Made by a program: the position numbers and the translations under genes | Assembly (NCBI RefSeq): GCF_031456545.1 | Contig: NZ_JAVDUV010000001.1 | Coordinates: 2,480,001 to 2,544,000 of the forward strand | DNA: 64,000 nt | From: Agromyces sp. 3263 | Lineage (GTDB): Bacteria; Actinomycetota; Actinomycetes; Actinomycetales; Microbacteriaceae | Direction: 5' to 3' | The notes under the pieces: model-generated | What the model was told of the DNA's origin: nothing | Database searches by the model: none | What the model saw: only the letters and a program-made list of their open reading frames with translations | Part shown: piece by piece, positions 1 to 9,054 of the stretch | Numbering within the stretch: the stretch's first letter is position 1 | Layout: every line of letters starts with the position of its first letter

Positions 1-5
1 TCGCC

Positions 6-1487
6 ATGATCCTCGCCTTCATGGCGCTGATCATGACCAAGCGGCTCACGCCGATGGTCGCCCTCATCGTGGTCCCCACGATCTTCGGCCTGTTCGCCGG
101 CGCGGGGCTCGGCATCGGCGACATGGTGCTCGAGTCCATCGGCGCCCTCGCGCCCACGGCGGCCCTGCTGATGTTCGCCATCATGTTCTTCGGCATCATG
201 ATCGACGTCGGGCTGTTCGATCCGCTGATCCGCTTCATCACGAGGCTGCTGGGCAACGACCCGGCGAAGGTCGTGCTCGGCACGGCGCTGCTGGCCGGGG
301 CGGTCTCGCTCGACGGCGACGGCTCGACGACGTTCATCATCACGACCTCGGCGATGCTGCCGATCTACCTGCGCCTCGGCATGAGCCCGGTGGTGCTCAC
401 CTGCGTGGCCGGCCTCATGAACGGCACACTCAACATCGTTCCGTGGGGCGGTCCCACCGTGCGCGCCGCGTCGGCGCTGCAGGTCTCGCCGACCGACATC
501 TTCGTGCCCATGCTGCCCTCGCTCGCAGTCGGCCTGGCCGTCTCGCTCGCGTTCGCCTGGATGCTCGGCCTCGGCGAGCGCAAGCGGCTCGGCACCCTCG
601 CCGCGGGCGACCTCATGGTGAGCGAGTGGGCGGGGGAGCGGGCGACGGATGCCGCGTCCGGGCTTCGCGGCGCCGCCGGCAGCATCCGGAACCGGCTGGG
701 TCTCCTGCGCGGGGCGCAGGCGTCGGTCGGGGCGAGGGCGACCCTGTCGACGACGAACGTGATGACGATCACCCCGGTGGGCGGATCGACCGGGACGATG
801 ACCGTCGGCGAGGACGAGCGCGACACCGTCATGGCCGACACGGTGCTCGACCCCGCCCGTGCGACCCTGCGGCCGAAGCTGATCTGGTTCAACCTGGCGC
901 TGACGCTCGCGGTGATGGTGCTGCTCGTCATCGACGTCGTGCCGCTCCCGTTCGTCTTCATGATCGGCGCCGCCGTGGCGCTCATCGTGAACTTCCCGAA
1001 GGTGCGGGCGCAGGCCGATGAGATCGTCGCGCACGCACCGAGCATCGTCGGCGTCGTCTCGATGGTGCTCGCCGCCGGGGTGCTCGTCGGCGTGCTCAAC
1101 GGCACGGGCATGGTGACCGCGATGGCCGACTGGGTCGTCGACGTCGTGCCCCAGGCGCTCGGACCGTACCTCGCCGTCATCACCGGCATCCTCTCCATCC
1201 CGATGACGTTCTTCATGTCGAACGACGCGTTCTACTTCGGCATCCTGCCGATCCTGTCGGAGAGCGCGGCGACCTACGGCATCGACCCCGTCGAGATGGC
1301 CCGCGCGTCGATCACCGGCCAGCCGGTGCACCTGCAGAGCCCCCTCGTGCCGGCGATCCTCCTGCTCGTGTCGCTCGCGGGCGTGAACCTCGGCGACCAC
1401 CACAAGAAGGTGCTCTGGCGCGCCGTGATCGTCTCGCTCGTGATGCTGACCGTCGGCGTGGTCGTCGGGGCGATCCCGTTCGGATGA
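6..1487 (+). CDS. CitMHS-family citrate/divalent-cation transporter (5' end probably outside window)
   Basis: Membrane transporter of the CitMHS type, whose characterised members import metal-citrate complexes. At least ten hydrophobic segments are visible, and the N-terminal stretch MTKRLTPMVALIVVP is typical of the family. A gene-rich polar loop (about residues 200-285) separates two membrane halves; the conserved DGDGSTTFIITTSAMLP and MSNDAFYFGILPI segments lie in the two halves. The first ATG falls five bases into the window and most relatives have a few more N-terminal residues, so the true start is probably upstream. The substrate cannot be fixed from sequence. The stop codon lies inside the first copy of a short repeat (1479-1549). 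Confidence 0.85.
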   Translation: MILAFMALIMTKRLTPMVALIVVPTIFGLFAGAGLGIGDMVLESIGALAPTAALLMFAIMFFGIMIDVGLFDPLIRFITRLLGNDPAKVVLGTALLAGAVSLDGDGSTTFIITTSAMLPIYLRLGMSPVVLTCVAGLMNGTLNIVPWGGPTVRAASALQVSPTDIFVPMLPSLAVGLAVSLAFAWMLGLGERKRLGTLAAGDLMVSEWAGERATDAASGLRGAAGSIRNRLGLLRGAQASVGARATLSTTNVMTITPVGGSTGTMTVGEDERDTVMADTVLDPARATLRPKLIWFNLALTLAVMVLLVIDVVPLPFVFMIGAAVALIVNFPKVRAQADEIVAHAPSIVGVVSMVLAAGVLVGVLNGTGMVTAMADWVVDVVPQALGPYLAVITGILSIPMTFFMSNDAFYFGILPILSESAATYGIDPVEMARASITGQPVHLQSPLVPAILLLVSLAGVNLGDHHKKVLWRAVIVSLVMLTVGVVVGAIPFG

Positions 1488-1549
1488 CGCGGGTCGGTTT
1501 CGCTTCGGATGACGCGGGTCAGTCAGTCGCGCTTCGGATGACGCGGGTC
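1479..1549. repeat. Three direct copies of a 17-bp unit overlapping the transporter stop codon
   Basis: The unit ttcggatgacgcgggtc occurs at 1479-1495, 1504-1520 and 1533-1549. The first copy contains the TGA stop of the transporter gene, so the tail of the gene has been copied downstream. No protein is encoded in 1488-1592. Confidence 0.85.
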
Positions 1550-1592
1550 AGTCGCGCTCGCGGACGATCTCGGGGAGCGTGGGCAAATCCGC

Positions 1593-2192
1593 CTACGGTC
1601 GCGCGGCTCGATAGGTGAGGTGGGTCACGCGTGACGCCGGCCGCACGGACACCAGCTCGAGCTGCTGCGCGGGCACGCCGTCGAGGACGCGCTCGCCGGC
1701 GCCGAGGATGCAGGGCGTCACGTGCAGCCGAAGCTCGTCGAGGAGCCCGGCCGCCAGGTACTGGTTCAGGGTCGATGCGCCTCCGGCGATCGAGATGTCC
1801 CGGTCGCCGGCCGCGTCGCGCGCCTGCTCCATGGCCGACTCGATGCCGTCGGTGACGAAGTGGAAGGTGGTGCCGCCCTCCATCTCGATCGGGTCGTGCC
1901 CGAAGTGGGTCAGCACGAAGACCGGCCCGTGGTACGGCGGGTTCGGGCCCCACCAGCCCCGCCAGTCGCGGTCCCACTCGCCGCGCACCGGTCCGAACAT
2001 GTTGCGGCCCATGATCGTCGCGCCCGAGTCGACGATCGCGTCGATCTCCGCCCGGTTCTCGTCGGGCGTCTCGAACATCCACCCGTGCAGCCAGTTCTCG
2101 TCGATCTCGCCGAGCGGCTTCTCCTCGCGCTGGTTCACGCCTGCGGCGAAGCCGTCGAGCGAGACGGCGATGTCGCTGTACACCTTGCCCAC
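1593..2192 (-). CDS. Dihydrofolate reductase / RibD C-terminal domain protein
   Basis: A 199-residue protein of the RibD_C/DHFR-like fold, often annotated as 'dihydrofolate reductase family protein'. It opens with a beta strand and the family signature IAVSLDGF, has GATIMGRNMFG in the middle, and ends with SIAGGASTLNQYL and HVTPCILGAGERV, which form the NADPH-binding fold. The chosen start is GTG at 2192, because a clear ribosome-binding site (gaggag) sits just upstream; a longer frame would run through the regulatory region. It is transcribed away from the HxlR regulator at 2284, the usual arrangement for a regulator and its target. The true substrate of these stand-alone domains is generally unknown. 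Confidence 0.85.
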   Translation of the reverse strand: MGKVYSDIAVSLDGFAAGVNQREEKPLGEIDENWLHGWMFETPDENRAEIDAIVDSGATIMGRNMFGPVRGEWDRDWRGWWGPNPPYHGPVFVLTHFGHDPIEMEGGTTFHFVTDGIESAMEQARDAAGDRDISIAGGASTLNQYLAAGLLDELRLHVTPCILGAGERVLDGVPAQQLELVSVRPASRVTHLTYRAARP

Positions 2193-2204
2193 GATCGAAC
2201 TCCT

Positions 2205-2263
2205 CAACTGGTTGTGATCTGCAATTGGTTGGCAGGCTATCGCAGACCAGTTGTAGACTGCAA
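2205..2263. promoter_or_regulatory. Probable operator between reductase and HxlR genes
   Basis: This divergent spacer is more AT-rich than its surroundings. An inverted pair CAACTGGT (2205-2212) / ACCAGTTG (2246-2253) is overlaid on two related direct words, ttgtgatctgcaa (about 2212-2224) and ttgtagactgcaa (2251-2263). It lies over the expected promoters of both genes, so it is a good candidate HxlR-binding site. This is inferred from position and symmetry only. Confidence 0.5.
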
Positions 2264-2283
2264 GCGGAAATCGGAGGTCGAAC

Positions 2284-2871
2284 ATGGAACAGCGGTCGGG
2301 ATGTCCGATCAACCTGTCGCTCGAGGTGTTCGGCGACAAGTGGTCGCTCATCGTCATCCGGGACATGATGTTCGGCAATCGGCGGCACTTCAACGAACTG
2401 CTCGCCGAATCCGACGAGGGCATCGCGTCGAACATCCTCGCCGACCGGCTTCGCCGTCTCACCGAGCTCGGCATGGTCACCCGTGCGCCCGACCCGAGCC
2501 ACAAGCAGAAGGTCGTCTACAGCCTGACCGAGCCGGCCATCCAGCTCGTGCCCGTGCTGGCGCAGCTCGGGGCCTGGGGGCGCCGTCACCTGCCGGCGAG
2601 CCGCGAGCTCTCCGTGCGCGCCGAACTGCTCGAGCGCGGCGGCCCCGAGTTCTGGGATCGGTTCATGGACGAGCTTCGCGAGCAGCACCTGGGGGTGCCG
2701 CGACCGCCGGGCGAGCCGTCGCCGTTCGGGGAACTCCGTGCCGCCTACGAGGCCGAGCTCGCCCGCGGCGAGCGTGAGCGCGACGGCGCCGAGCAGGATG
2801 GCGACGGGACGGACGGCGACGGGGCCGACGGCCACGAAACCGCGACGCGGCATGCCCTTCAGCCGGGCTGA
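2284..2871 (+). CDS. HxlR-family transcriptional regulator
   Basis: A 195-residue winged-helix regulator. The start is supported by a cggagg ribosome-binding site. The family pattern is clear: a cysteine near the N-terminus (C8), then FGDKWSLIVIRDMMFG, then a recognition-helix region containing GIASNILADRLRRLTELGMV and a wing ending in VVYSLTE. HxlR proteins often sense electrophiles or redox state through this cysteine, although that is not shown here. The C-terminal 40 residues are an acidic/Gly-rich tail of low complexity. The gene overlaps the following glycosylase gene by 20 bases and diverges from the RibD-like reductase, its likely target. Confidence 0.9.
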   Translation: MEQRSGCPINLSLEVFGDKWSLIVIRDMMFGNRRHFNELLAESDEGIASNILADRLRRLTELGMVTRAPDPSHKQKVVYSLTEPAIQLVPVLAQLGAWGRRHLPASRELSVRAELLERGGPEFWDRFMDELREQHLGVPRPPGEPSPFGELRAAYEAELARGERERDGAEQDGDGTDGDGADGHETATRHALQPG

Positions 2872-3427
2872 GCTCGCGGCATTCGCCGGCCGAACGCTTC
2901 CCGACCTCATCCCGCAGCCGACGCGGCTCCTGGTCGTCGGCATCAACCCGGGGCTGCTCACCGTGGCGGTGCAGGCGCACTTCGCGCGGCGCGGCAACCG
3001 CTTCTGGCCCGCCATGTATCGAGCCGGCGTCACCGATCGGCTCATCGACGCATCGAAGGGGTTCGATTCCGATGACGTGCGTCATCTCGAGCAACGGGGC
3101 GTCGGCTTCACGTGCATCGTCCCGCAGGCCACGGCCCGCGCCGCCGAGCTGACGCCATCGCAGCTGCTAGCGGGAGCCGTCGCGCTGCGGGAACGCGTGG
3201 CGACCGTGCGACCCCGGGTGGTCGCCGTCCTCGGGATCAGTGCGTACCGGGTGGCGTTCGACGAGCCGCACGCCCGGGTCGGGCGCCAGCCGCGCGACTG
3301 GGACGCCGCCCAGGTGTGGGTCGTGCCGAACCCGAGCGGCCTCAACGCCCACGCCTCGCTCGATGACCTGACGTCGGCCTACCGTGAGGTCGCGATCGCG
3401 GCCGGCATCGAGCCGTACCCCGGGTGA
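2852..3427 (+). CDS. mug: G/U mismatch-specific uracil/thymine DNA glycosylase
   Basis: A 191-residue family 2 uracil-DNA glycosylase (Mug/TDG type), which removes uracil or thymine mispaired with guanine in base-excision repair. Motif 1, VVGINPG, lies at about residues 23-30 and carries the family's catalytic-site Asn; motif 2, NPSGLNAH, is near the C-terminus and inserts into the DNA minor groove. The ATG at 2852 was chosen because upstream in-frame residues are low-complexity shadow of the HxlR tail. It is translated from within the end of the regulator gene, so the two are probably coupled. Confidence 0.9.
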   Translation: MPFSRAELAAFAGRTLPDLIPQPTRLLVVGINPGLLTVAVQAHFARRGNRFWPAMYRAGVTDRLIDASKGFDSDDVRHLEQRGVGFTCIVPQATARAAELTPSQLLAGAVALRERVATVRPRVVAVLGISAYRVAFDEPHARVGRQPRDWDAAQVWVVPNPSGLNAHASLDDLTSAYREVAIAAGIEPYPG

Positions 3428-3490
3428 GCGCGGCGCGGGACGGTGGACCCCGCCACCGTCCCCGTCGCCCGGCTCACCGTGCGGCGGTGC

Positions 3491-3826
3491 TCAGAGCTCG
3501 TCCATCCAGGCAGGGTCGGACGTCTCGTTCGCGCGTGCCGGATACGCGTGCTGCGTCAACTTCGCCGTCTCGGCGTGGAAGTAGCCCACCAGCTCGTCGT
3601 CGACGATCTCCTCGCCGTCAGCCTCCTCCTCGGCGTCGGCGATCAGCTGACTCGCGGGACCGATGAGCAGTGTCGACCTGCTGATCGACCCGTCGGGCGC
3701 GAGCGTGGGGATCTCCACGGTCGCGGATTGGTTCGCCTTCGCCAAGGCCTTCGCGTACTCCAGCACTGCTCGAGCGATCTCCGAACCAGTGACGACGGAG
3801 TCGCCCGCGTAATGTATCCGGTCCAT
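3491..3826 (-). CDS. Conserved actinobacterial protein of unknown function
   Basis: A 111-residue acidic protein with no signal peptide or membrane segment. It opens MDRIHYAGDSVVTGSEIARA, followed by a helix, a small beta-rich segment (TVEIPTL, STLLIGPASQLIA), a very acidic stretch around EEEADGEEIVDDE, and a C-terminus ending in WMDEL. Short proteins of this pattern are common and uncharacterised in Microbacteriaceae. The start at ATG 3826 matches that conserved opening; no strong ribosome-binding site precedes it. Function not recognised. Confidence 0.75.
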   Translation of the reverse strand: MDRIHYAGDSVVTGSEIARAVLEYAKALAKANQSATVEIPTLAPDGSISRSTLLIGPASQLIADAEEEADGEEIVDDELVGYFHAETAKLTQHAYPARANETSDPAWMDEL

Positions 3827-4029
3827 GCATCCATCGTCACGCGGCCTGATCGCCGGGCGACAGGGCTTGACCTCGCCGGGCCGACGCGGCAGAGCACAGC
3901 ACACGACTCGTGTGATCGGATGCCGCGGCGCGGGCGACGCGGGGCGATCATGTCCACGCTCGTGTGACGCAGTCGAAGGCCGTCGCTCATCGCTCGGTCG
4001 ACAGAACGGCACGGTCCGCACCCAGGCCA

Positions 4030-4063
4030 GTGGCCGCCGCCTGGTGTTGCAGGCGGCGGCCAC
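4030..4063 (-). terminator. Strong hairpin downstream of the hydrolase gene
   Basis: A perfect 14-bp stem (GTGGCCGCCGCCTG, 4030-4043, with its complement at 4050-4063) encloses a 6-base loop. It lies about 55 bases past the hydrolase stop codon and lacks a U tract, as is usual in actinobacteria. The rest of 3827-4117 shows no gene. Confidence 0.6.
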
Positions 4064-4117
4064 GGGGTGCTCGGCGTACGTGGTGCCCTCAACGGGTCGC
4101 CCTGTCGGGCGGCTGAT

Positions 4118-5035
4118 TCATCGGGGGCTGCGGCTCCCGAGGGCCGGGGCGAGGAAGTCGATGAGCAGGCTGTTCACTCGCTCGGCTTCGTCGTGGTGCA
4201 CCCAGTGGGAGGCGTTCGGAAGGCGCTCGACGCGGTCGAGGTTGGGCACGTCTTCCTGGTGCGGCTCGGCCAGGTCGGGACCGAGGTAGCGGTCGCCCTG
4301 TCCCCAGATCACCAGGGTCGGGGCTGCGATCGGAAGGACCTTCTGCTTGGATCCGAGCCGAACTGCGGCGCGGTAGTAGTCGATCATCGCCTTCACGGCC
4401 CCGGGCTGGGACCAGGCCTCCACGTAGCGATCGTTCTCCTGCGGTGTGTATGGCGGGCGGGCGTCGCGCTGGAATCCCTTGAAGAACTTCCATCCGTCGC
4501 GGGCGGCGCGGCGCTCCGGGAGTCCGGGGAACTGGAAGTAGAAGAAGTACCAGCTCCGCAGCAGCTGGCGGGGGTTGCGGAGCCCCTCGTTCAGCTTGCG
4601 CGGATGCGCCGCGTTCAAGATGACGAGGCGGTTCACGACCTCGGGGTGGTTCATGGCGAGTGACCAGGCGACCGATCCGCCCCAGTCGTGTCCGACCACC
4701 GCCGCCGAACCGGCCCCGAGTTCGCGGATGAGACCACTGATGTCGGCCGCCGGCTTGTCAGCCGTGTAATCGGTGAATCCCTCGGGCTTCGAGGACAGGT
4801 TGTAGCCGCGGAGGTCGGGCGCGACCACCCGGTAGCCCGCGTTCACGAGCGGGGCGATCTGGTCGCGCCAGCTGTACCAGAACTCGGGGAAGCCGTGCAG
4901 CAGGAGCACGAGTGGTCCGTCGCCCGCCTCGACGTAGTGGAGGTCGACGTCGCCGACCTGGGCGTAGCCGTCGCGAAGCGCGGTGCCCACGTCGAGCGTC
5001 GAGCGAGTGACGGTGTTGGTTGTGGTGTTCATCAT
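4118..5035 (-). CDS. Alpha/beta hydrolase, epoxide hydrolase-like
   Basis: A 305-residue soluble hydrolase. The order of motifs fits the epoxide hydrolase/haloalkane dehalogenase group: oxyanion-hole HGFPEFWYSW (about residue 49), nucleophile elbow GHDWGG with Asp as nucleophile (about 117), a cap region rich in Tyr/Phe/Trp (about 165-235), a late acid in the GQGDRY region, and the catalytic His in NASHWVHHDE. A strong ribosome-binding site (aaagggg) precedes the double ATG. It diverges from the large LuxR regulator at 5209. Substrate unknown; a dehalogenase activity cannot be excluded, but HGFPEFWYSW favours epoxide hydrolase. Confidence 0.88.
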   Translation of the reverse strand: MMNTTTNTVTRSTLDVGTALRDGYAQVGDVDLHYVEAGDGPLVLLLHGFPEFWYSWRDQIAPLVNAGYRVVAPDLRGYNLSSKPEGFTDYTADKPAADISGLIRELGAGSAAVVGHDWGGSVAWSLAMNHPEVVNRLVILNAAHPRKLNEGLRNPRQLLRSWYFFYFQFPGLPERRAARDGWKFFKGFQRDARPPYTPQENDRYVEAWSQPGAVKAMIDYYRAAVRLGSKQKVLPIAAPTLVIWGQGDRYLGPDLAEPHQEDVPNLDRVERLPNASHWVHHDEAERVNSLLIDFLAPALGSRSPR

Positions 5036-5208
5036 GATCCCCTTTCACGAGATCTCGTTGTGATGCCACCAACCCTCGTCCTGGCGCGCTCGCGTCGCGC
5101 CCGGGAGATGCCCGGGTCTGCCTCCCCGGTCGCTCCCGGGTGTGGAACGTCGGCCTCTTGCCTGCGCGGACGCCGATCTCTACTGTCGGAACCGGCGGTG
5201 GATTGCCC

Positions 5209-8031
5209 ATGAGGAATGAGGAGCACCGCGCACTGCGAGGCAGGCGCGAGGAGTGCGCACAGCTGGACCGGCTTCTGGCGAGCGCCGCCTCAGGGAACAG
5301 CGAAGTGCTGGTGCTCCGTGGCGAGGCGGGCGTCGGGAAGTCCGCCCTGCTGGGATATCTCGCGCAACACGCAGCCGGGTTCGTGATCTCGCGGGCCTCG
5401 GGCGTGGAGTCGGAGGTCGACCTCTCCTACGCGACCCTTCAACAACTGTGCGCACCGTTCATCGACGTCGCCGCCCACCTTCCTGAGCCGCAGCGACACG
5501 CCCTCGACACGGCGTTCGGCGCGCGTGGCGGCGAGCGTCCTGATCGATTCCTCGTCGGGCTCGCCGTCCTGGGTCTTTTCGCGGAGGTGGCTGAGACGAC
5601 CCCCCTCCTCTGCATCCTCGACGATGCGCAGTGGGTCGATGCGCTGTCGGCGCAGGTGCTGACGTTCGTGGCTCGACGCGTGGCTGCTGAGCGAATCGCG
5701 ATCGTCTTCGCCGTGCGCGATGCGGTCCAGGGCGATGAGGGCGATGCGTTCGATGCCGTCCCGGCGCTCGCCGTCCACGGCCTGGGCGAGGCGGATGCCG
5801 CTGTCCTGCTGGATTCGGTTGTGGCAGGGCCGTTCGATCAGCGGGTGCGCAGCCGCATCCTCGCGGAAGCGCGAGGAAATCCGCTCGCCCTCATCGAGTT
5901 GCCGCTCGAGCTCGATCGTCCGGAGTCGGGTTTCGGGATCGTCCCCGTCCAGCGTGGCTCCATCTCCAGTCGAATCGAATCCGGTTTCGTGCGCCGCATG
6001 GACTCGCTTCCTGCAGCCACGCGCGAGCTGCTGCTGATCGCCGCAGCGGAACCGATGGGGGACGTGAGCCTGCTCTGGCGGGCGGCCACGCTCTCGGCCA
6101 TCCCCGTCGACGCCATCGAACCGGCGCAGGACGCGGGCCTCGTGGAACTGGGGGGTCAGGTTCGATTCCGTCACCCGCTGATGCGGTCGGCGATCTATCG
6201 CGCCGCCACCGAGCGCGATCGGAGGAGGGCGCACCGGATCCTCGCCGACGCGATGGTCGGCGACGGGAATGCGGATTGCCTGGCCTGGCACAGGGGAGTG
6301 GCGGCGAGTGGTCTGGATGACGTCGTCGCCGGTGACCTCGAACTCGCCGCCGCCCGAGCGCAGGTGCGCGGTGGCTGGACGGCGGCCGCAGCCTTCCTCG
6401 CACGATCGATGGAACTCACCCCGGACCCCGAGCAGCGAGCGCGGCGAGCCCTCGCGGCCGCGTTCGCGCGACTTCAGGCGGGTTCCACCGACGGAGCGCG
6501 TTCGATGCTCGCGATCGCCCGAGCCGGGCCGCTCAGCGACCTCGACGACGCGCGAGCGCAATTGCTCGGAGCCCAGATCACCTTCGCTTCGACCCGGGGT
6601 CGCGAGGCCCCGTCGCTGCTGCTGCTCGCGGCCAAGAGGCTCCAGCCCTTGGACGCGACCCTTGCCCGCGAGACGTATCTCGAGGCGTTCACGGCGGCGT
6701 TGTTCGCCGGACGCCTCGCGGACGGAGGTGCGGCACTCGAGGACGTGGCGCGAGCCATCCTCGATGCGCGCTGGGACGAGACGAACCGCCGGCTGCCGTC
6801 GGCGCCTGCGCTGCTTCTCGATGGACTCGCAACCCTCGTCGAACAGGGGTACGCCGCGGGCGCCCCGATGCTTCGGCGTGCACTCGATGCCATGCGAAGC
6901 GATCCGTTCAGCGGCGAAGACGTCCTGCCGTGGCTGTGGCCGGCAGCTCGCGCGGCCCGAGCGGTGGGCGACGACGTCAGCTGGCTGGAGCTCACGAGTC
7001 GACACGTCGAGCTCGCGCGACGTACCGGCGCGCTCGGGACGCTGCCCATCGCCCTCGCCGAGCGGGTCAGCGTCGAGCTGTTCACCGGGGATCTCGAAGC
7101 CGCGCTCGCGCTGGCCGTCGAGGCGGAGGCGGTGACCACCGCCACGGGCAACGAACTGAGTCCGCACATCCCGTTCCTGCTCGCCGCCTGGCGTGGTGAC
7201 GAGACCCGAGCGCGGGCGCTCATCGACGCCAGCCGCACCGATGTGGCTGCACGCGGTGAGGGGGTCTGGCTCATGGGGACCGAACTGACGAGCTCGGTCT
7301 TCCTCAACAGCTACGGACGTTACGAAGAGGCGCTGGCTGCTGCGGAGCGTGCGGCTGAGCATCCGTTCGAGTTGGGGTTGTCCACCTGGGTCTATCCGGA
7401 ACTCATCGAGGCGGCCGTGCGCAGCGACCAGCCCGGTCGAGCGGCTGTCGCGCTCGATCACCTGGTCGAGATCGCCGTCGCGGGCGCGGGCGACTGGTCG
7501 CTCGGCGTCCTGGCACGCTGCCGCGCCCTGCTCAGCAGCGATGAAGATGCCGAGGCCTTGTACCGCGAATCGGTCGAACGGCTCAGTCGCACCCGCATCG
7601 GCATGGCTCGGGCCCGCGCCCAGCTGCTCTACGGCGAATGGCTCCGCCGAATCGGTCGGCGAGTGGATGCGCGCGAGCAGCTGCGACCCGCCCTCGAGTT
7701 CTTCGCCGACGCGGGCCTGGAGGGTTTCGTCGAACGAACCCGACGCGAGCTCGCTGCGACCGGCGAGACCGTTCGCGCCCGCTCCGTCGACACGGCGAAC
7801 GACCTGACCGCACAGGAGACCCTCATCGCCCGCCTTGCCGCGGAAGGCCGCAGCAATCCCGAGATCGGGGCTCAACTCTTCCTCAGCCCGCGGACGGTCG
7901 AGTGGCATCTCGGGAAGGTGTTCACCAAGCTCGGGGTCGAGTCGCGCAAGGGGCTTCGGGCCACCCTGCGACCAGGAGGGCCAGGTCTGGGGTCCTACGA
8001 CTCCGTGACGGCAACCTCGGATCCCAGGTAG
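5209..8031 (+). CDS. Large ATP-binding LuxR-family regulator (LAL type)
   Basis: A 940-residue regulator. Walker A GEAGVGKS is at about residues 38-45 and a Walker B-like LLCILDDAQWVD at about 140, forming an AAA/STAND-type ATPase. A long helical, TPR-like middle follows, and a C-terminal LuxR helix-turn-helix (LTAQETLIARLAAEG ... LFLSPRTVEWHLGKVF) ends about 30 residues before the stop. Start ATG 5209 begins just before the conserved LRGRREECAQLDRLL motif. Divergent from the epoxide-hydrolase-like gene, which it may control. Its last 37 bases overlap the 3' end of the next, opposite-strand gene. Confidence 0.88.
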   Translation: MRNEEHRALRGRREECAQLDRLLASAASGNSEVLVLRGEAGVGKSALLGYLAQHAAGFVISRASGVESEVDLSYATLQQLCAPFIDVAAHLPEPQRHALDTAFGARGGERPDRFLVGLAVLGLFAEVAETTPLLCILDDAQWVDALSAQVLTFVARRVAAERIAIVFAVRDAVQGDEGDAFDAVPALAVHGLGEADAAVLLDSVVAGPFDQRVRSRILAEARGNPLALIELPLELDRPESGFGIVPVQRGSISSRIESGFVRRMDSLPAATRELLLIAAAEPMGDVSLLWRAATLSAIPVDAIEPAQDAGLVELGGQVRFRHPLMRSAIYRAATERDRRRAHRILADAMVGDGNADCLAWHRGVAASGLDDVVAGDLELAAARAQVRGGWTAAAAFLARSMELTPDPEQRARRALAAAFARLQAGSTDGARSMLAIARAGPLSDLDDARAQLLGAQITFASTRGREAPSLLLLAAKRLQPLDATLARETYLEAFTAALFAGRLADGGAALEDVARAILDARWDETNRRLPSAPALLLDGLATLVEQGYAAGAPMLRRALDAMRSDPFSGEDVLPWLWPAARAARAVGDDVSWLELTSRHVELARRTGALGTLPIALAERVSVELFTGDLEAALALAVEAEAVTTATGNELSPHIPFLLAAWRGDETRARALIDASRTDVAARGEGVWLMGTELTSSVFLNSYGRYEEALAAAERAAEHPFELGLSTWVYPELIEAAVRSDQPGRAAVALDHLVEIAVAGAGDWSLGVLARCRALLSSDEDAEALYRESVERLSRTRIGMARARAQLLYGEWLRRIGRRVDAREQLRPALEFFADAGLEGFVERTRRELAATGETVRARSVDTANDLTAQETLIARLAAEGRSNPEIGAQLFLSPRTVEWHLGKVFTKLGVESRKGLRATLRPGGPGLGSYDSVTATSDPR

Positions 8032-8810
8032 GTGATCACGCCGGGCGGGTACTCGTGCCAATGATCGACGATGTGATCCACTGACGGAGGAACCGGACCC
8101 GCCCAGCCGGCGCCGGCAGCCAGCGAGGGTTCGGGCAGTCTCGAGATGCCGATGATTGCGAACGGTGAGACCTCCGTGCCCCCCGTCGGCGTCGGTGCGG
8201 TCGACACCGTCGACGTGGGCGGCGCCGGTGCAGGTGCCGGCGGGGGCCGGTGTGTTGCGTCGTCCTCGCGCGCGATGCTCCCGGAGCTGTCCCATACCTT
8301 CCTCGTGACGGTCCACGTGCCATCGCGGTCTTCCTTGGTGTGGATGGTGCATCGCTGGCCGCCGGCGGTCTCGTTCAGCTCCTCCCACATCTGCAGGTCG
8401 CCGGCGGGCGAGCCGTCGGGACGGACGTTCCAGAGCTTCATCACGCCACCGTGGGAGTCCAGATCGTGGCATGGCCGTACTTCTCTGACGAGCGCCGACC
8501 CGTCCGAGCTGTATCGCCACGTCGTCACGTCATCTGAGCCTGGATGCCGGTGCACGATCTCCCAGGTGCCGTCGTCGTGGAATCGCATCGAGACCTGGGT
8601 GTCGTCGGGGTAGCTCAATTCGCCCACGCTCTTGAGTTCTCCACCGGGAAGGAACGTGATCACCTGTGTCGAACGGGTTCCGTCGTTCCACATCACGCGG
8701 AGCTGTGCTTCGACCCGGACGCCGTTGGCGTCGAAATAGAGCGTGCGTTCCTCGATGTACCCGTTCCCCGGGACTTGTACCACCCACGCGTGAAATCGCC
8801 CACGTCCCAT
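7995..8810 (-). CDS. Uncharacterised protein, beta-rich with Pro-rich linker
   Basis: 271 residues; family not recognised. The first 185 residues look like successive beta strands with aromatic/Gly turns (for example YIEERTLYFDANG, VSMRFHDDGTWEI, GTWTVTRKVWDSSG), resembling RHS/YD- or MORN-like sheet repeats without a clear consensus. A proline/alanine/threonine linker (about 195-215) precedes a short C-terminal region. No signal peptide is seen. The start ATG 8810 is preceded by gggag. The 3' end overlaps that of the LuxR regulator, and the 5' end faces the divergent gene at 9055. Confidence 0.65.
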   Translation of the reverse strand: MGRGRFHAWVVQVPGNGYIEERTLYFDANGVRVEAQLRVMWNDGTRSTQVITFLPGGELKSVGELSYPDDTQVSMRFHDDGTWEIVHRHPGSDDVTTWRYSSDGSALVREVRPCHDLDSHGGVMKLWNVRPDGSPAGDLQMWEELNETAGGQRCTIHTKEDRDGTWTVTRKVWDSSGSIAREDDATHRPPPAPAPAPPTSTVSTAPTPTGGTEVSPFAIIGISRLPEPSLAAGAGWAGPVPPSVDHIVDHWHEYPPGVITYLGSEVAVTES

Positions 8811-9054
8811 TTGCGGCTCCCAGCTCGCGCCATGACGACAGCCTCCTGGCCGTGAGGATACCCTCCAGACGATGCTCCGGCACTCCTCGTGTCGAGCGAG
8901 CGATGCGCGGCGACACCCGGACGGTTGGCCCTCGGACGTGGGCACACCGTGCGAGCGGGCGGCAGACTCATCGGTAGCGGCGAATGCCTCTCGCTCGCTC
9001 GCCGCGGCGATGATGCCCGACCTTTCGTGTCGCGGTCGGTGGGACGAGGAGCTG

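Noticed and set aside
5290..8520. A 1076-codon minus-strand frame opposite the LuxR regulator
   Set aside because: Antisense to a clear regulator gene and rich in Arg/Glu shadow composition.
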